Assembly (NCBI GenBank): GCA_030620095.1
Contig: JAUTXW010004703.1
Location: 62,001 to 126,000, forward strand
Origin: Kuschelorhynchus macadamiae
Taxonomy: Eukaryota > Arthropoda > Insecta > Coleoptera > Curculionidae
Direction of reading: 5' to 3'
Length of the DNA stretch: 64,000 nucleotides
Under the pieces are notes generated by a model. That model saw nothing but the letters and a program-made list of their open reading frames with translations. It was not told the origin of the DNA and searched no databases. Shown here in pieces: positions 63,899 to 64,000 of the stretch (position 1 is the stretch's first letter; every line of letters begins with the position of its first letter). Both the position numbers and the translations under genes were made by a program.

Positions 63899-64000
63899 TC
63901 TGTAAAATTTATTACTAAAATAGTTATTTTTTCAGGTTGAGTATGAATGGCCGTTAGGCTAGACTCCGCCTTTGTAATTATTGTAGTTATTTATTTATTT
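63899..64000 (+). other. LINE 3' UTR, cut by the window
   Basis: Follows the ORF2 stop. AGACTCCGCCTTTGTAATTA precedes a TTATT-rich tail at the edge, consistent with the short-repeat 3' ends of CR1-group LINEs. Confidence 0.6.

Larger units (their letters stand above)
60995..64000 (+). mobile_element. CR1-group LINE, 5'-truncated in ORF1, running off the window
   Basis: Contains the last codons of ORF1, a full-length but mutated ORF2 (endonuclease plus RT) and the beginning of a 3' UTR ending in TTATTTATTTATTT at the window edge. The insertion point is inside a hAT MITE. Truncation at the 5' end is typical of target-primed reverse transcription. Clade wording (HVNARS, FADDT, GVPQGSVLGPLLFLIY) fits CR1/L2/Crack-like elements; I cannot decide between them. 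Confidence 0.85.

Overview
This is AT-rich, intron-bearing, repeat-saturated eukaryotic DNA, almost certainly from an insect. A beetle is my best guess from the mix of TACAGGGTGTCC-ended mariner-like elements, Penelope-like elements, Transib and CR1-group LINEs, but that is inference. I recognise no intact host gene with confidence. Nearly every coding signal belongs to a mobile element, and nearly all are broken by stops, frameshifts or nested insertions.

Layout. 1-0.4 kb: end of a hAT-like element. 0.36-2.85 kb: IS630-type DDE transposon holding a large foldback. 4.1-8.5 kb: mariner-like fragments, one mariner nested inside another. 9.8-13.5 kb: a nearly intact pogo/psq-type transposon between two very long (TA)n tracts, with nine copies of a GGGGCAAG[A/T]GC box. 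13.5-15.2 kb: second IS630-type remnant. 15.9-20.1 kb: mariner-like remnants, one split by a non-autonomous hAT with 8-bp target duplication. 20.5-23.9 kb: Penelope-like (PLE) endonuclease fragment split by a long-armed mariner. 26.8-29.4 kb: a PLE with 11-bp target duplication, RT and GIY-YIG domains and an inverted duplicate of its 3' end; each copy carries a hammerhead ribozyme. 30.2-31.0 kb: LINE RT scrap. 31.7-36.8 kb: Tc1-like element with a Transib (RAG1-like) transposon inserted in it. 37.2-40.5 kb: LINE scrap and a rearranged hAT. 43.2-44.1 kb: Tigger-like fragment. 44.9-46.6 kb: a cluster of (TA)n tracts bracketing PLE endonuclease scraps. 47.8-49.5 kb: a decayed gene of a repeat-associated family I cannot name, with zinc-finger and RNase H-like features. 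49.9-54.7 kb: two mariner-like elements whose transposases share one spliceosomal intron. 55.1-60.4 kb: dimeric dispersed repeats. 60.6-64.0 kb: hAT MITE interrupted by a 5'-truncated CR1-group LINE running off the window.

How the parts fit. The window is a stack of at least six nesting events: foldback into IS630, mariner into mariner, hAT into mariner, mariner into PLE, Transib into Tc1, LINE into hAT MITE. The inserted partner is the younger in each. The most informative items are the Transib element with an RSS-like end (CACAGTG, 23-nt spacer, ACAAAATAA), the PLE with inverted hammerhead ribozymes, the intron shared by two mariner-like transposases, the pogo element with its box array, and the unclassified gene at 47.8-49.5 kb.
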